Part shown: in pieces, positions 50,839 to 61,764 of the stretch
Numbering within the stretch: position 1 is the first letter of the stretch
Layout of the letters: every line of letters begins with the position of its first letter
Assembly (NCBI RefSeq): GCF_033958435.1
Contig: NC_134160.1
Location: 11,829,001-11,893,000, forward strand
Direction: 5' to 3'
Origin: Carettochelys insculpta
Lineage: Eukaryota; Chordata; Testudines; Carettochelyidae
Length of the DNA: 64,000 nucleotides
The notes under the pieces: generated by a model
Seen by the model: only the letters and a program-made list of their open reading frames with translations
Database searches by the model: none
What the model was told of the DNA's origin: nothing
Position numbers and translations under genes: made by a program

Positions 50839-51836
50839 TCCCTGTTAAAGACAACAAATGAGCTCACTGCTCAGCTGCTTGAGACTGGGGCCCTGTTTAC
50901 TAAAGATCTCCAGGGACCTGCTCACAGTCAAGCATTGAGTGAGCTACATCAGGCCCCATGAAAATTCTGCCCTGGCAGCTTCATTTGGATGTTTCTTCAC
51001 TTCCTGTTGCTGCTTGGAGGTGTTGCAGCTGCTGAATTCTTCCCCGCCCCCCAACATGGCTGCATGGTAGCGGTGGCTGAGGGGACCCTAAAGTGCATGT
51101 TGCTCATTAGGATGTTGCCTTCCTTCAGGTGGGCGATTGGGTGTTTTAAGAGAACAGAGTGACCCTCTCACAAGTGAAGAGTCACTCCCATGAGCAGTCC
51201 TGGGACTCAGACACAGGGAGGGACTTTGCAGCTTGGCCACTGCAGAGCTCATGTTGCATGTGGCAACAGGCCCGCCCAGGCCCTGCCCCGAGAGACCCTC
51301 TGCTCTAGAAATGGCACAGGGGACCACAGCCACTACATCAACATAGCCCTGTATTAGCGTAGCAGCAGGGATTCCCATTGCCATTGTAAATCCACCTCTG
51401 AGAGGCAGTAACTAGGTCAAGGTAAAATTTGGGGCATTGGGTGGCTTAATTAAATCACCCAGGGTGTGCAGCTGTTCACAGCAATGCCGTTAAGCCAACC
51501 TAACTTTCTAATACAAACCAGCCCTGAAAGGGGACATCAGGACCAGAGCCTCACAGTTCAGGCAGAAAGCTGATGTCGAAACTCTGGCTTCATTTGACCG
51601 ATCCAGACCCTCCCATCTTAGAGCAGGTCACTACAGCCACACAGCTTCAGCACCATAGCACATAGGCAGCTCCCCTCTTGAGGCAGCTTTGCTAGTGATA
51701 TTAATCTACCTTTCCAGGGGGCAGCAGGTAGATGAATGGAAGAATTCACCTGTCCACCTAGCCACAGACACTGGGGATTAGGTTAACCAAACTACAGTAC
51801 AAAACAGGTTAGTCTTCACAGCCCTGAGTGACATTC

Positions 51837-51842
<6 letters not shown>

Positions 51843-51873
<31 letters not shown>

Positions 51874-52430
51874 AAGTAGCACTTTAAAGACTAGCAAAAT
51901 AATTTATTAGGTGATGAGCTTTCGTGGGACAGACCCACTTCTTCAGACCATAGTCATACCAGAACAGACTCAATATTTAAGGCACAGAGAACCAAAAATA
52001 GTAATCAAGGACAAATGAGAAAAAAAAAAAGTGATCAAGGGGAGCAAATCAGGGGGCGGGGGAGAGAAGGTCAAAAATTAGATTAAGTCACGTATGCAGA
52101 TGAGCCCCTATAGTGACTTTTAGTAAATTTTCTGAGTCACTATAGGGGCTCATCTACATACTTGGCTTAATCTAATACTTGTCCTTCCCCCACACCCCTC
52201 CACTCTCTGATTTGCTCACCTTGATAATTTTTCTGATTTGTCCTCCTTGCTTACTGTTTTTGGTTCTCTGTGCCTTAAATATTGAGTCTGTTCTGGTCTG
52301 GCTATGGTCTGAAGAAGTGGGTCTGTCCCACGAAAGCTCATCACCTAATAAATTATTTTGCTAGTCTTTTAAGTGCTACTTGACTTTTTGTTTTGATAGT
52401 ACATAAACTAGCAGGGCTCCCTCTGTTACT
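51843..52430. mobile_element. Penelope head-to-head inverted dimer (longer arms)
   Basis: It is flanked by the 9-bp repeat ttctaattt (51,834-51,842 and 52,431-52,439). The arms of about 280 bp are near-perfect reverse complements that meet at about 52,118-52,133, at the hairpin ctatagtgact/agtcactatag. The right arm ends with the full tail (gatagtacataaactag, ctctgttact). In the left arm this tail is replaced by a run of about 29 A on the plus strand (51,843-51,871). Confidence 0.92.
52305..52344 (+). ncRNA. Hammerhead-ribozyme-like motif, best-preserved copy
   Basis: TGGT, CTGAAGA, an extra A, GTGGG-TCTGT-CCCAC, GAAA, GCTC, ATCA. UGGU can pair with AUCA (stem I, one G-U), GTGGG/CCCAC is stem II, and the core is CUGANGA...GAAA. 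The left arm (about 51,910-51,950, minus strand) carries the same sequence. The extra A before stem II is the deviation from the consensus. Confidence 0.55.
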
Positions 52431-52439
52431 TTCTAATTT

Positions 52440-54985
52440 TTAACTGTGGTCTAAGCTTTTCTCTGGTGAGAATGTGGGAAATCCATGCTGCCCCGGGGAG
52501 ATTAAACTAATAAATCACTTACAAAGCAGCCCATCACCACTGATCATTAGGTCTTGTACTTATACATTCCCCAGCTTTATGCCAGACAGTATTCACACAC
52601 ACGCGTGCACGTGCCCTTCCCCCTCCTTTCCTTCACCAGCTGCTCCTGGCAGCAAGTTCATTCTCTTCCCTACAGCACGTAGCAATGCTTGGTAGATGTC
52701 AATTTATTAAAGTCTCTCCCAGAAAATGGAGCTGGTGTTATCAGCCAAGATGCCACACCTATTCTTGAGGCAATAAATGCTCATCCTCAGAGACTGGCAA
52801 TGTGCTTCCCAAAGGGAGGTAGCTGGAAGGATTTCATAGCCTACATCCACCTGCCCAACCCTCTGGCTCTGAAGGACATTGTCCTCCGACCTATGCTGCC
52901 TCCTGGCTGCATTCTCATCTCCCATCCTTCACCCTTTGTTATGGCCTCTGCTAATCCCCATAGGCCATACCTAGCCCACAAAGCAAGAAATAGCTGTGAA
53001 ACAAACTATCCCATCAGGAAATGGAGGACAATTGGAGTATCCATTCTACCTTGAGCTACTCCTAGCAGAGTGAGATAGGAAGGAACATAGGCCCAGACCC
53101 CTCTTTGGCTGCTAGATCAGGGAGATGGGTTGGAAGGACCTATGCAACCACAGGCATTTGGCCAACCCTACTCCAATCAAGCATGTGGCTTTATGCCTAC
53201 TGTGCCAGGCCAGCTACTCACCTCCAATCAGAGGCACTCACATTTGTATGGTTGTACAGTTGGCATGTGTCATTGGATGCTACACCTGTTGATTTATACA
53301 AGGTGAGCTCCAGGTCATTTTTTGTTCAAGACTAAAATAAAAGCCAAATTTAGCTGTGAAAAATCGTACCTCCTCTGTCAAGCACTGGCAAAAATGCTGA
53401 CATTTCAGATAATATTGTAAAGGACGTGTCCACTCAAAGCAGGACATGCAAAACCAGACTGCTGGGTTCTACTCACAGCTGGAGAAGGGTCTATTAAGTA
53501 GTTTAGAGCTGCCAGGTTCCCCAGGGCTAAGATCTTCAAAGAAACCTGCAGGAGCATTAGGAACCTGATTAATTCAAAACTCCATTTTGGTTAGCAGATT
53601 ATGTTGGTGCAGGAAACTATGGAGCTTTTCAGCATTCCAGTGCAGAATTAATCTTGCATGCCACTGATTTGCGAAGGCTAGGGCTATCCACTCAATCTGC
53701 CATAACCCTACAGAGCTGGTTAACAGAGCAGTTGCACCTATTACCACCTCCCATGCAAACTTCTGCCTACAGAGAAGGTGAAATATCACAAGGCTCAGGC
53801 AGCAATTTCTCTCCAACCTCCTCCTGTAGAGGGCACACGGGGGAATACCAGACCCTACCTCTGCCCAGGCAGCAGCCCCTAGTAAGAAATTTAGTAGCAG
53901 GCAGTCCCTGTTGCATGGTGATGGGCCTACATGTTAAGCAGCCTAGTTAAGGCAAAATCTAATTACACTTACCTGTTGATCATGTTCATCTGGGTTCCTT
54001 TTGGGTGATGGCTGCTGGGAGACAACCCAACACCAAGCTGCTGTGGAATGTTAGTCACAATTATGACTAATAAATGATTACTTCTTAGGGGTGTTCCATT
54101 AATGGAGCTGGCTTTTGACAACCACACCTCCCATGATTAACACGCAGTTGTACTACTTCAGGGGGCCTGGCCTTGTGTCTCATCTGAATGGTTCCAAAGG
54201 AAAAGGCAGAGTAAGCCCTGCAGTGTGCTGTAGAAAGCTGCTAACTGGGCAATCTGGGGGAAGGCTAGATGTTTTCTTATTAATTGATAATTACAGACCC
54301 ATCATCTCTATGCTTTTCAGAGTTTTCACCCAGCTCTCATTTACCTGCTTACTGTACAATGTAACACTGAAGTTCTTAGGTTTATGCCAAAATCCAGAAC
54401 CAGGTTGGCACATTAGATCAAATTATTTTAAGGCTTGCCCAGTTTTGCCTCTTTTGCATACCTGTGGCATGACCATTTGCCAAGCACCATTTTGTAGGTC
54501 ACTGTTGTGGCTACCAGCTATTTATGCTGAGACCAGAAAAAGGGAAGGAAAAAAAAGTGAACACACATTGCCTCTCTGTACTACAAATCACCATCAACTC
54601 AAAAACTTTTGACATGACACTTACACTAGGGGGTCAGGCCCTATCCTCAGTCCTGATCTGCAAAAAACCTACAGTTCAAAACAACAAGGTGGATTCTTCC
54701 TAGAAGACAGGATTTCAAGGACCATTAGCTTGAAATTCTCAAACCAGAAATTAAAGTTTAGTTTAAATTAATGTAGATCTCTAATCATTAATCCCCACAG
54801 GCAGTGAGAAGTGGACAGAACTCAATATGGCTATGGCGCTCTCTTAGGGCAATTGCTTTTGCTAAAGTTACTTTGCTCCCCAAAGTTAAGTTTCAAGTTC
54901 CAAGGCACTAAACATCAACATGACTTTCAGGATTTTTTTGGGGGAGCATGGGATGGATGAAGAACTATTCAAAAAACAAACTTAA
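52440..54985. other. Intergenic stretch, nothing recognised
   Basis: I saw no exon with convincing splice sites and no clear transposon ends. Several open frames are present, but their composition is not protein-like. Confidence 0.4.
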
Positions 54986-55484
54986 ATTTTTATTATGTAA
55001 AAACTTTTAACTTTTATAAAAAGTTTATAAAGCAAGTACAATGCATGATTGCAGAAATCCACCTTCCTGCAAAAAGGTACAAACATACTCTATTATAGAG
55101 TTCAACAATAAAACATGAGGCCACAGCCCCAGAACAGCTCAGTTTTGAAGTTCTTGTTGGTATGACCCCTATCCAGCCCCCTTAAAGATTTTTTTAAATT
55201 CACACTATAATCCAAAATATACATACAACTGCATCTCCGCAAGTCTTTTTTAAAGCACATTGTGGTCTCATTTATAGCCAGCCACATTTTAAAGTTACCT
55301 AAATGACTGGGGAACAGAACCAGTTTAACACTTCGGCTTTTGCTAACACACAACACTGATCTTACAGTGCTGATTAGCCAAAAGTCCCCAGCTTTTCTTG
55401 CCTTTGTCCAATGAGGCTCTTCCATTGAAATATTCTTGAGTTCGGATCCATTTAGTGGGGGGATGGAGGAATCAATAGTCTCTT
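54986..55484 (-). other. AT-rich region downstream of ID3
   Basis: An AATAAA signal on the minus strand lies at 54,989-54,994. The sequence between it and the ID3 signal at 55,504 is AT-rich and could be an extended ID3 3' UTR from a second polyadenylation site. This is inference. Confidence 0.3.
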
Positions 55485-55730
55485 CTTTCCTAGCCTGATC
55501 AGTTTTATTTCAGGCAACGAACCAGAGGAAGAAATGGAAACAGTTACTTAAAAACCAGCTAAGCATCCGATGCCTTGTGCCACATGCTCCACACAGACAC
55601 ATTATCTTGAAGGTCCCTCCATTATTGGATGCATGGGGTTAAAGTCTGATCCTTTTCAAGTCATGGTTTTTCTCTGCTCTCTTCTCCTTCCTCGGGAGAA
55701 AACCAAGCGTTGTGATCCCACACCTGCAGT
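55485..55730 (-). other. ID3: ID3 exon 3, 3' UTR
   Basis: The acceptor follows a long pyrimidine tract (ctctctctcatccccc through ctattcag). The exon is non-coding and contains an AATAAA signal on the minus strand at 55,504-55,509, near its end. Confidence 0.8.
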
Positions 55731-57105
55731 CTGAATAGGCAAAGAGGGGAGGGGGCGGGGGATGAGAGAGAGAAAGACATGTCAGTTTCAGAGCCGATCA
55801 GAGAGAGGCAGGTCTGCATTCTGCAGACATCCTGGCGCCAGAGAGGAAACTTCTATTTACCTCCAGCTGATAAGGAATCAGGAACCAACACTCAGCCTGG
55901 ATGTTTGCTAATTAGCACCAGAAGTCAAAAAAATTACAGACGAGCCCGTTTCCAACTCTGGACAGACGGGACTAAAATTCCCCCGATTAGACGGGAGACG
56001 TGCGTGGCTGGTGACTTCCTGTCCCAAAACGGCTTTTTTTTTTTTAATCCTCCTGATTCTACCCCTTTCCACCCTGGACAACTGGCTGTAAAAAATGCGA
56101 CACTGAAACAACAACAACTCCAGTGGAAGGAGAGAGAAGCGCCACTCCAACGCGGGCGCACTGAACGGCTCAGGAGCCCCTCACCCACCAAGACACTCCG
56201 GCCAGCCCAGAGCCCGTGGGTAGGGGGAACTGAGGCGCGGCGCGAGGAGGGTAAAGCCGGCCCGGTGGAAATGCCTCTACAAGAGGTCACCACTCACTAG
56301 TCCTACGAGGTCTCCCATCCAAGTGCTATCCAGGCCCGACCCTGTTTAGCTTCAGAGACCAGACAAGAGGTGACGTGTTCGGGGGGAATCTGAGGAAGAA
56401 GCCGCCGCGCGTTCACACCTTACCTGGCGGGGAAGCATTAGTGGCACAAACCTCTCTCGTCTTTCGAGCACAGTTCAGAGGCGAATTCGGCGGCCTGGGG
56501 GGAGGCGAGGAGAGGTCGTTAGGCTTTTCCCCCAGGGGATCCATGCAGTGTCCGAACCCGGGGCTCTGCCCAGCGGGGGACAGACACCCATCCCCGGCCG
56601 CGGTGGGCTGCCCCGCCTGCCCACCCCGCCCCGTAGGCGCCCGCTCTTACCGTCAGGGAGAGGAGGGAGGTCTCCGCTGACGGGTCCTGGCCCTTGGCCT
56701 CCTCCTCCAGGACGATCTGCAGGTCGAAGATGTAGTCGATGACGTGCTGCAAGATCTCCACCTGGCTCATCTTGGTGCCCTGGGGGATGCCCGGCACCAG
56801 CTCGCGCAGCTTGGAGTAACAGTCGTTCATGTCGTAGAGCAAGTTCATGGGCTCCTCCAGCGCCGGGCTCTTGTTGTGGCCGCCCCGGCCGATGGACAGG
56901 CTCTGGTCCGACAGGCAGCACACGGCTTCGTAGCAGCTGCGGACGGACCGCACGGGGCTGATGGCTTTCATGGTCAGGGAGGGGCTGGGCCGGGCCGGGC
57001 AGGCCGGACGCCTTGCAGCGCTGGGGTGGCGGCGCGGGAGCGCAGATGGACCCCGGGCACCGTAATCCTTTCGTCTCAACTCCCCTGCTCCAGCCAACGG
57101 GCTGC
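55485..57105 (-). CDS. ID3: Inhibitor of DNA binding 3, whole gene
   Basis: ID3 is an HLH protein without a basic region. It dimerises with E proteins (TCF3 and relatives) in the nucleus and blocks their binding to E-boxes, holding back differentiation; it is an immediate BMP/SMAD target. The coding sequence is exon 1, 56,971-56,651 (107 codons), joined in phase to exon 2, 56,494-56,438 (18 codons plus TAA), giving 125 residues (human 119). The HLH is intact: [20 protein letters not shown] (helix 1), a loop, then [20 protein letters not shown] (helix 2). The N-terminus is [20 protein letters not shown] and the C-terminus ends ERGLCH, matching human KRSFCH. A third exon (about 55,730-55,485) is 3' UTR. 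The transcript start is inferred from the TATA box. No damage was seen. Confidence 0.96.
55504..55509 (-). terminator. ID3: ID3 poly(A) signal
   Basis: Canonical AATAAA (tttatt on the plus strand). Cleavage would be expected 15-25 bp further left. Confidence 0.75.
56299..56390 (-). pseudogene. 5S rRNA-derived pseudogene in ID3 intron 2
   Basis: On the minus strand the middle and 3' half of 5S rRNA are readable: AAGCTAAACAGGGTCGGGCC, then tGGATAGCACTTGGATGGGAGACC. The internal promoter A-box and intermediate-element region is largely kept. The 5' part (GAACACGTCACCTCTTGTC) is diverged from GAACGCGCCCGATCTCGTC and the last bases of the gene are lost. It is probably a retrotransposed pseudogene. 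Confidence 0.85.
56438..56494 (-). CDS. ID3: ID3 exon 2 coding part
   Basis: The acceptor is ccccccag. It encodes [18 protein letters not shown], then TAA. Human has TAELTPELVISNDKRSFCH at the same place. The exon continues to 56,424 and ends CCAG|gtaagg, so the next intron lies in the 3' UTR, as in human ID3. Confidence 0.95.
   Translation of the reverse strand, partial: AAEFASELCSKDERGLCH
56651..56971 (-). CDS. ID3: ID3 exon 1 coding part (HLH)
   Basis: One hundred and seven codons with donor ACG|gtaaga. The ATG is in an ACCATG context. It contains the whole HLH domain (about residues 40-84). After it comes the acidic stretch [12 protein letters not shown], in place of the Pro-rich piece of mammalian ID3. 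A few residues (VRS) are inserted after MKAISPVR relative to human. Confidence 0.97.
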
Positions 57106-57126
57106 CGGCAGCGCGGCCCCTCTGGC

Positions 57127-57134
57127 CTTTTATA
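57127..57134 (-). promoter_or_regulatory. ID3: ID3 TATA box
   Basis: TATAAAAG on the minus strand, about 156 bp upstream of the start codon, which places transcription start near 57,105. Confidence 0.85.
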
Positions 57135-57147
57135 GGCCTGCTCTACT

Positions 57148-57175
57148 CCGCCCCGCCCCTTTCTATGCAAACGAG
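57148..57175 (-). promoter_or_regulatory. ID3: ID3 proximal GC box and octamer-like site
   Basis: GGGGCGGGGCGG (an SP1/KLF site) is directly upstream of the TATA box, preceded by GTTTGCATAG, an imperfect octamer. Both are in a CpG-rich stretch that covers exon 1 and the promoter. Confidence 0.6.
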
Positions 57176-57199
57176 CCGCGCCGCTTTCCACGCCCCCCC

Positions 57200-58455
57200 T
57201 CCTGCTGCTCCTCTGGTGACAGTCGGTGGAAATGTGGGATTGAGCATTTACAAGTTGGTTAAATGGCAAACCAGGTTTCCATTGGCTTGGGCTGACACCC
57301 AAGAGCAGAGGACATGAAAGGAATGAGGAAGCTCTGATTACAAAGGGGGCGGGCCTAGCTATCAAACAAACCTTCCCCCTCTTCCCCGTCCTGGAAAACG
57401 ATTTAAAATTCAAAGTCTCCTTATTACCCCTTACACAGTTTTTTTTTTTTAACTCCAGTCCCCTTTAAAGAATAATAAAAAGGTTTGGATGGAAAAGCCA
57501 AATCCCGTCTCCCCTTTAAAAGGGCTTGTTTGTATGATGCAGCCCCTAAAACTTTCAGAACCCACAAAAGCCATAAATCCCCTAGCAGCAAAGAATTTTT
57601 TTTTTCAGGGGGATCTTGTAAGAAATTAGTGGCGCCTTGTTCCTCAATTTGCTGCTCATATGACCTCCAGACTTTCTGGCGTCAGGAATTATCTTGTGAC
57701 CAGAAAAAAATTAATTGCGGTAAGGCTGAGGTTACGATGGAGAAAACAGATTTGGGTCAGCAACTCTGACTGTAGAAACATTTGGGGGGTGGGGTATATA
57801 AGTATGGCTTTATTTTATTAGAAACAAGAGGAGCAGGATTAAAACCCCAAGTGTGAATGCACTCAGCTGGCATGGTTACATCGGTTCAGCTCAAAGGAGG
57901 AAACATTTTAGATGGGTGAGGTGTAGACAAGACCCATTTTGCTTGGATTTTTGTTTCCCCTTCTGTCATTTTTTTCATAAATCCCTAGTAACTCCACTGA
58001 GGTCCATGTAAAAGCAGAATCAGGCCCTCTAAGACATTTTGGGGGTAGGGGTGGTGTGCTGAGAAGAAGGTATAAAGTTCTCTTTATATTTTAACTTCAT
58101 TTTAAAAGTCAGTCTCAAACAGGCTGTGTGAGATAAATTATGCACCCCAAGCCTGGAGATTTTTCCAAGAGCCAGATTTTTTATTTTGGAATGTGTCTTG
58201 ATTATTTGTGAGTGAAACAAGGAGAGTGGGCAACTGCTATGGAAATAATACTTTATGGCCCATGACAATGGTGTATGGCATTTGATTTTTCCCCCCCTAG
58301 CCTATTACTGGTTTCTCAAATCCCTTGCTTGCTATTTCTGTTAATACTACTTCTTAAACTCTATTATTTCAGGGGCTGTGGGGGAGACAAGGACACCTGG
58401 ACTAAATTATGCCTGCCCACAAGTACAATGTACTCCAGATCTGCCCAAACCCGAG

Positions 58456-58493
<38 letters not shown>

Positions 58494-59600
58494 CAAAGAA
58501 CAAAACAGACTGTATTTTTTTGGCTTTTCTCTCTTCTGCTTTCACATTTAGCTAGGTTTGGAAAAAGCACTTCCCCAATTCCCTTGGGTATGCAATGCTA
58601 ACTGTGGTCAATTTCCATGTTTTTAAGCCGCCTCCATCTCACAATGGGGGTTTATATATATATATATATTTTTAAGTTGGGGGGCTTGTTTAGTGAAATG
58701 GAAAATATATGTAAATATTTCATGCCTCCCAGACCTAAGATAGCACATCACCAACTCTTATTAAAATAGCTATGTTTTTAAAAAAGTGAATACTTTTTGG
58801 TAACCTCACTATTTTGTCCTCCTCTGACCCTGCCAATTCTCACCCCTTTTGAGAGTAAGGAGACTCCCTAATTTTGGATTAATTTAAAGGCCTCTTTTTT
58901 TTTTTAAAGTCCTCTCTCCCTGAGGAAATAAATTGCAATGAGTCGTTTTAACCCTCACTCCTAACTGTTGGGAAATCTCCCTCATTCAAATGGTGGTGGC
59001 AGCTGGAGAACAAACCTGAACTTGATGGTTTTGTATGTTCCCCCCCAATCCTCCCCAAAAAGAAAAATATTCATCTTTAACCTATTTTTTAGAATCTGGA
59101 ATATTGGTCTGGCTGAGTGGGATATTGGCCAAGGCTGTTTTTGTAATCATGTTTTCAATGTTAAGTTTTCAACATTTTTAGCACTCAGGCAAGTTAGCAT
59201 CTGTCCTTGTCCCTCCCAAAAGGTGTTTTCCATCCCTGCCACCCCATCCCTGAGCTTTTTTTTTAAATTTACCCCCACAACATTCCTTCTTTAACCTTTT
59301 TTGTTTCTTGTTCCAGAAACTGAGCGATTGCATTGGAATATCCCCAAGGCTGAGTTTTCAAATAACTTTTTTTTTGGTGTCAAAGATTCTCTGTGTGCAA
59401 CATGTTTGGCTGTTTGGACAGGCAGCCCCGAAGCATCCCTGAACTTTCTGTTCCCACTCTGGCTCTCGACTCCCGCCCCCCAGCCCCCCTTGCATTTTTT
59501 ATTTTTATGAAAGGATGTCATTAAGGCTTTTGTTTGAACTGTTTTTGTTTAAGAACTTTTCTCACAATCCTATTTTTTGTTGAGGAATCTGCTCCCTTTG
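57200..59600. other. Upstream flank of ID3
   Basis: T-rich, unique-looking DNA. It contains a (TG)n microsatellite at 58,457-58,489 and (TA)n at 58,652-58,668. There is no exon. Confidence 0.5.
58457..58489. repeat. (TG)n microsatellite
   Basis: About 17 uninterrupted TG units. Confidence 0.95.
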
Positions 59601-59639
59601 CCCAGCTGTGTCCCTCTCCCTCCAGCTGTGTTGATCTAA

Positions 59640-59890
59640 CTCTCAGCTCCAGACAGCCTGGCGCCAGCCTTGCGAACGTCATGCATTCACACAGGGATGC
59701 GTGGCCAAGGCAACCTTTCCGCCGCCATAGCCACCGAACTGGAACCTCGCAGCCCAGCCAATGAAAGACCGGGGAGGTGCTTTAGCGTTCGAAGGGGCGT
59801 GGCCTCGCTGGGGGACTATAGAACCTTGAGTAGCAAAGTTAGCTTAGATTCTGGGAACGTGCTAACATTTCTGTGTGTGGCTATTTCCCC
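59640..59890. promoter_or_regulatory. Promoter/enhancer-like block 2.6 kb upstream of ID3
   Basis: A GC-richer island in AT-rich DNA. In order it holds a BMP/SMAD element (59,650-59,665), a CRE-like TGACGT on the minus strand (near 59,676), a YY1-like gccgccat (near 59,720), a CCAAT box (agccaatgaaag, near 59,758), a GC box-like ggggcgtgg (near 59,794) and gactatagaa (near 59,814). Human ID3 has a BMP-responsive enhancer at a comparable distance upstream. I infer this is its counterpart. Confidence 0.6.
59650..59665 (-). promoter_or_regulatory. SMAD1/5-SMAD4 BMP-responsive element
   Basis: CAGAC-AGCCT-GGCGCC on the plus strand, that is GGCGCC-AGGCT-GTCTG on the minus strand. It is an exact compact BMP activating element, identical over 19 bp (cagacagcctggcgccagc) to the one at 44,159. 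Confidence 0.6.
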
Positions 59891-59899
59891 CCCTTTTTT

Positions 59900-61764
59900 T
59901 TAAACTACAATTGGTTGGGGCTGGAGCGTTTCTGGCCTTTTCTGGGAACTGATTCCCACTGAAAGCCAAGAATCAGAGTATTATTATCACTCACAGTTCA
60001 GAGCAGTTGGGGAGTCATGAAGTCAGTACTTTTGGCTCATAGCAGTATCCTACCCCCACCCCCACCAAAGCTCTGGAGTGCTGTGATTTTTATGTTGAGA
60101 ATGACCTGGCCTGCGTGTGTTTTATTAACAAAAATGGTGGTTTTAGAACTGAGTGTGAACTTTGTAGAACAAATCCCATAAAGCTTGTGACACTGACTGG
60201 TGTTCACCTCCTAAACGCTTTTATTCAACTGGATTGATTTGTGAAAGGAAAGTCTGGGAGTAGCATCTCCTCCCAAACTCTTCTCGAGCTCTAAATGACC
60301 CCTGTCTTCTCAGCCAGGTAACATACCCAGTCCTTAACCTTTCCCCAGTCCCTTTGACTGGTTAGTTGTTGCTGTGTCTATTGTAATTCGCATCAGTTCT
60401 GCAACTTGGAGGATTTTTCTGCTTTCCTTCTTTCTAGGAATTTCTCAAACAAATGGCAGCTGAATGTGTCCATGAAAAGTTTTGTTAAGATCAAACCTTT
60501 AATAAACAGAACAAAGGGTTCAGGATATGAAACAGTACAAGTCCCAGCTCCCAGGATGTCAGATTTTGGAGTGGGAGAATGGAAGGGAGGACTGAATTGA
60601 TGATGATTGGACGATGGAGATGGGAGTTGCTCTTAGTTTAGCATACCAACCTAACCTCAACCTCTTGGAAAGGGACTCTGGCTTCTGGGGATTTTCTCAG
60701 GGCTCCGGAATCTTGAAGTGATTCAGAATAGAAGAGGAGGAACAGAGAGATATGCCCAAGCAAATTGCAAAGAAGACAGTTCTTCTCCAGTGGTCATCTG
60801 GATTCACTTTCTGAATAAGGGCTGGGCTCAAATCCTGACCCAAATCTTTCGGGGACTTCACTTCTGTCCCCTTATTCACAATCGTAACATGAGAGAGGGG
60901 AAAGCTAGCCAGGCAAGCTCACATTGAGCCCAGATTCAGCAAGGCATTTAAGCACATGCTTAACTTTAAGTTTGTGCTTACCTCCAATTTTCTTTTTGCT
61001 TCTAATTGTCTGTGCTTGTGGGGCTGGGACAAATTTATTAAAATCAATGGATAATTTTAAAGCCAGGAGAAACATTAGAGCAGCTGTTTAAGAAATACGC
61101 AGTGGTTTCTTAAATATGTTGTTGAATTCTCTTCTCCACGGGTCCCTCTTTCCATCGGACCCTAGGCCAAACAACTGGCATGCAGTATGTCCTGGGGGAG
61201 AGGAGGAAATAACATATGGAGCTAAACTCAAATGCCACAGTGGTAGGTTTGGCTACAGCTGCACAAGTAACATTTGGTAATTATGCCCATGTGTTCAGGT
61301 CCCAATTCAACACAGCATTTATGCACATACTTAGCCTATCCCTCTTCAGAATGGGCCTGAAGCACATGGCCTGTTGAAATCAACCAGATTAAAGCACATG
61401 CTGTGCGAAATAGCAGTGGGTGGGCAAATCAGGCTCAAAATGCCCATAGCCAGAGAGCAAATTTAGCCAAGTAGGGCATGGAACCCGGGTGGTCTGACAC
61501 CCAGGCCTGGACAGTTACCAGACAATGCTACCTCTGGAAATAAATGATCTGACATCCCTTAGGATGCCTGTCACGACAGCCTACACCTTCTGCTCACCCT
61601 AGGGAAAAATGAAGAAACTACTAATTAAAAGTCTCTGTCAGTATCGACAGGCCTGTCTTCCGTGACTGTGTTTTTTAATGAAAACTGCCCTCAGATCCTT
61701 TACAATCTGTCAGTCCACCCAACAGAGCCGCTTAACCTCCAGGCTCCTCTGCCACTTGCTCTAA
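59900..61764. other. Intergenic stretch, nothing recognised
   Basis: I saw no exon, RNA gene or clear transposon ends. Confidence 0.4.

Noticed and set aside
52689..53054. 121-codon plus-strand open frame
   Set aside because: It has no recognisable domain, no supporting splice sites and an ordinary composition; it looks like a chance ORF.
54115..54612. 165-codon plus-strand open frame
   Set aside because: No family resemblance, Leu/Cys-rich by AT-rich chance, and no promoter or Kozak context.
55820..55840. Third GGCGCC (ctggcgccagag) as a BMP element
   Set aside because: There is no GTCT/GTCTG at the required 5-bp spacing, so it lacks the SMAD4 half.
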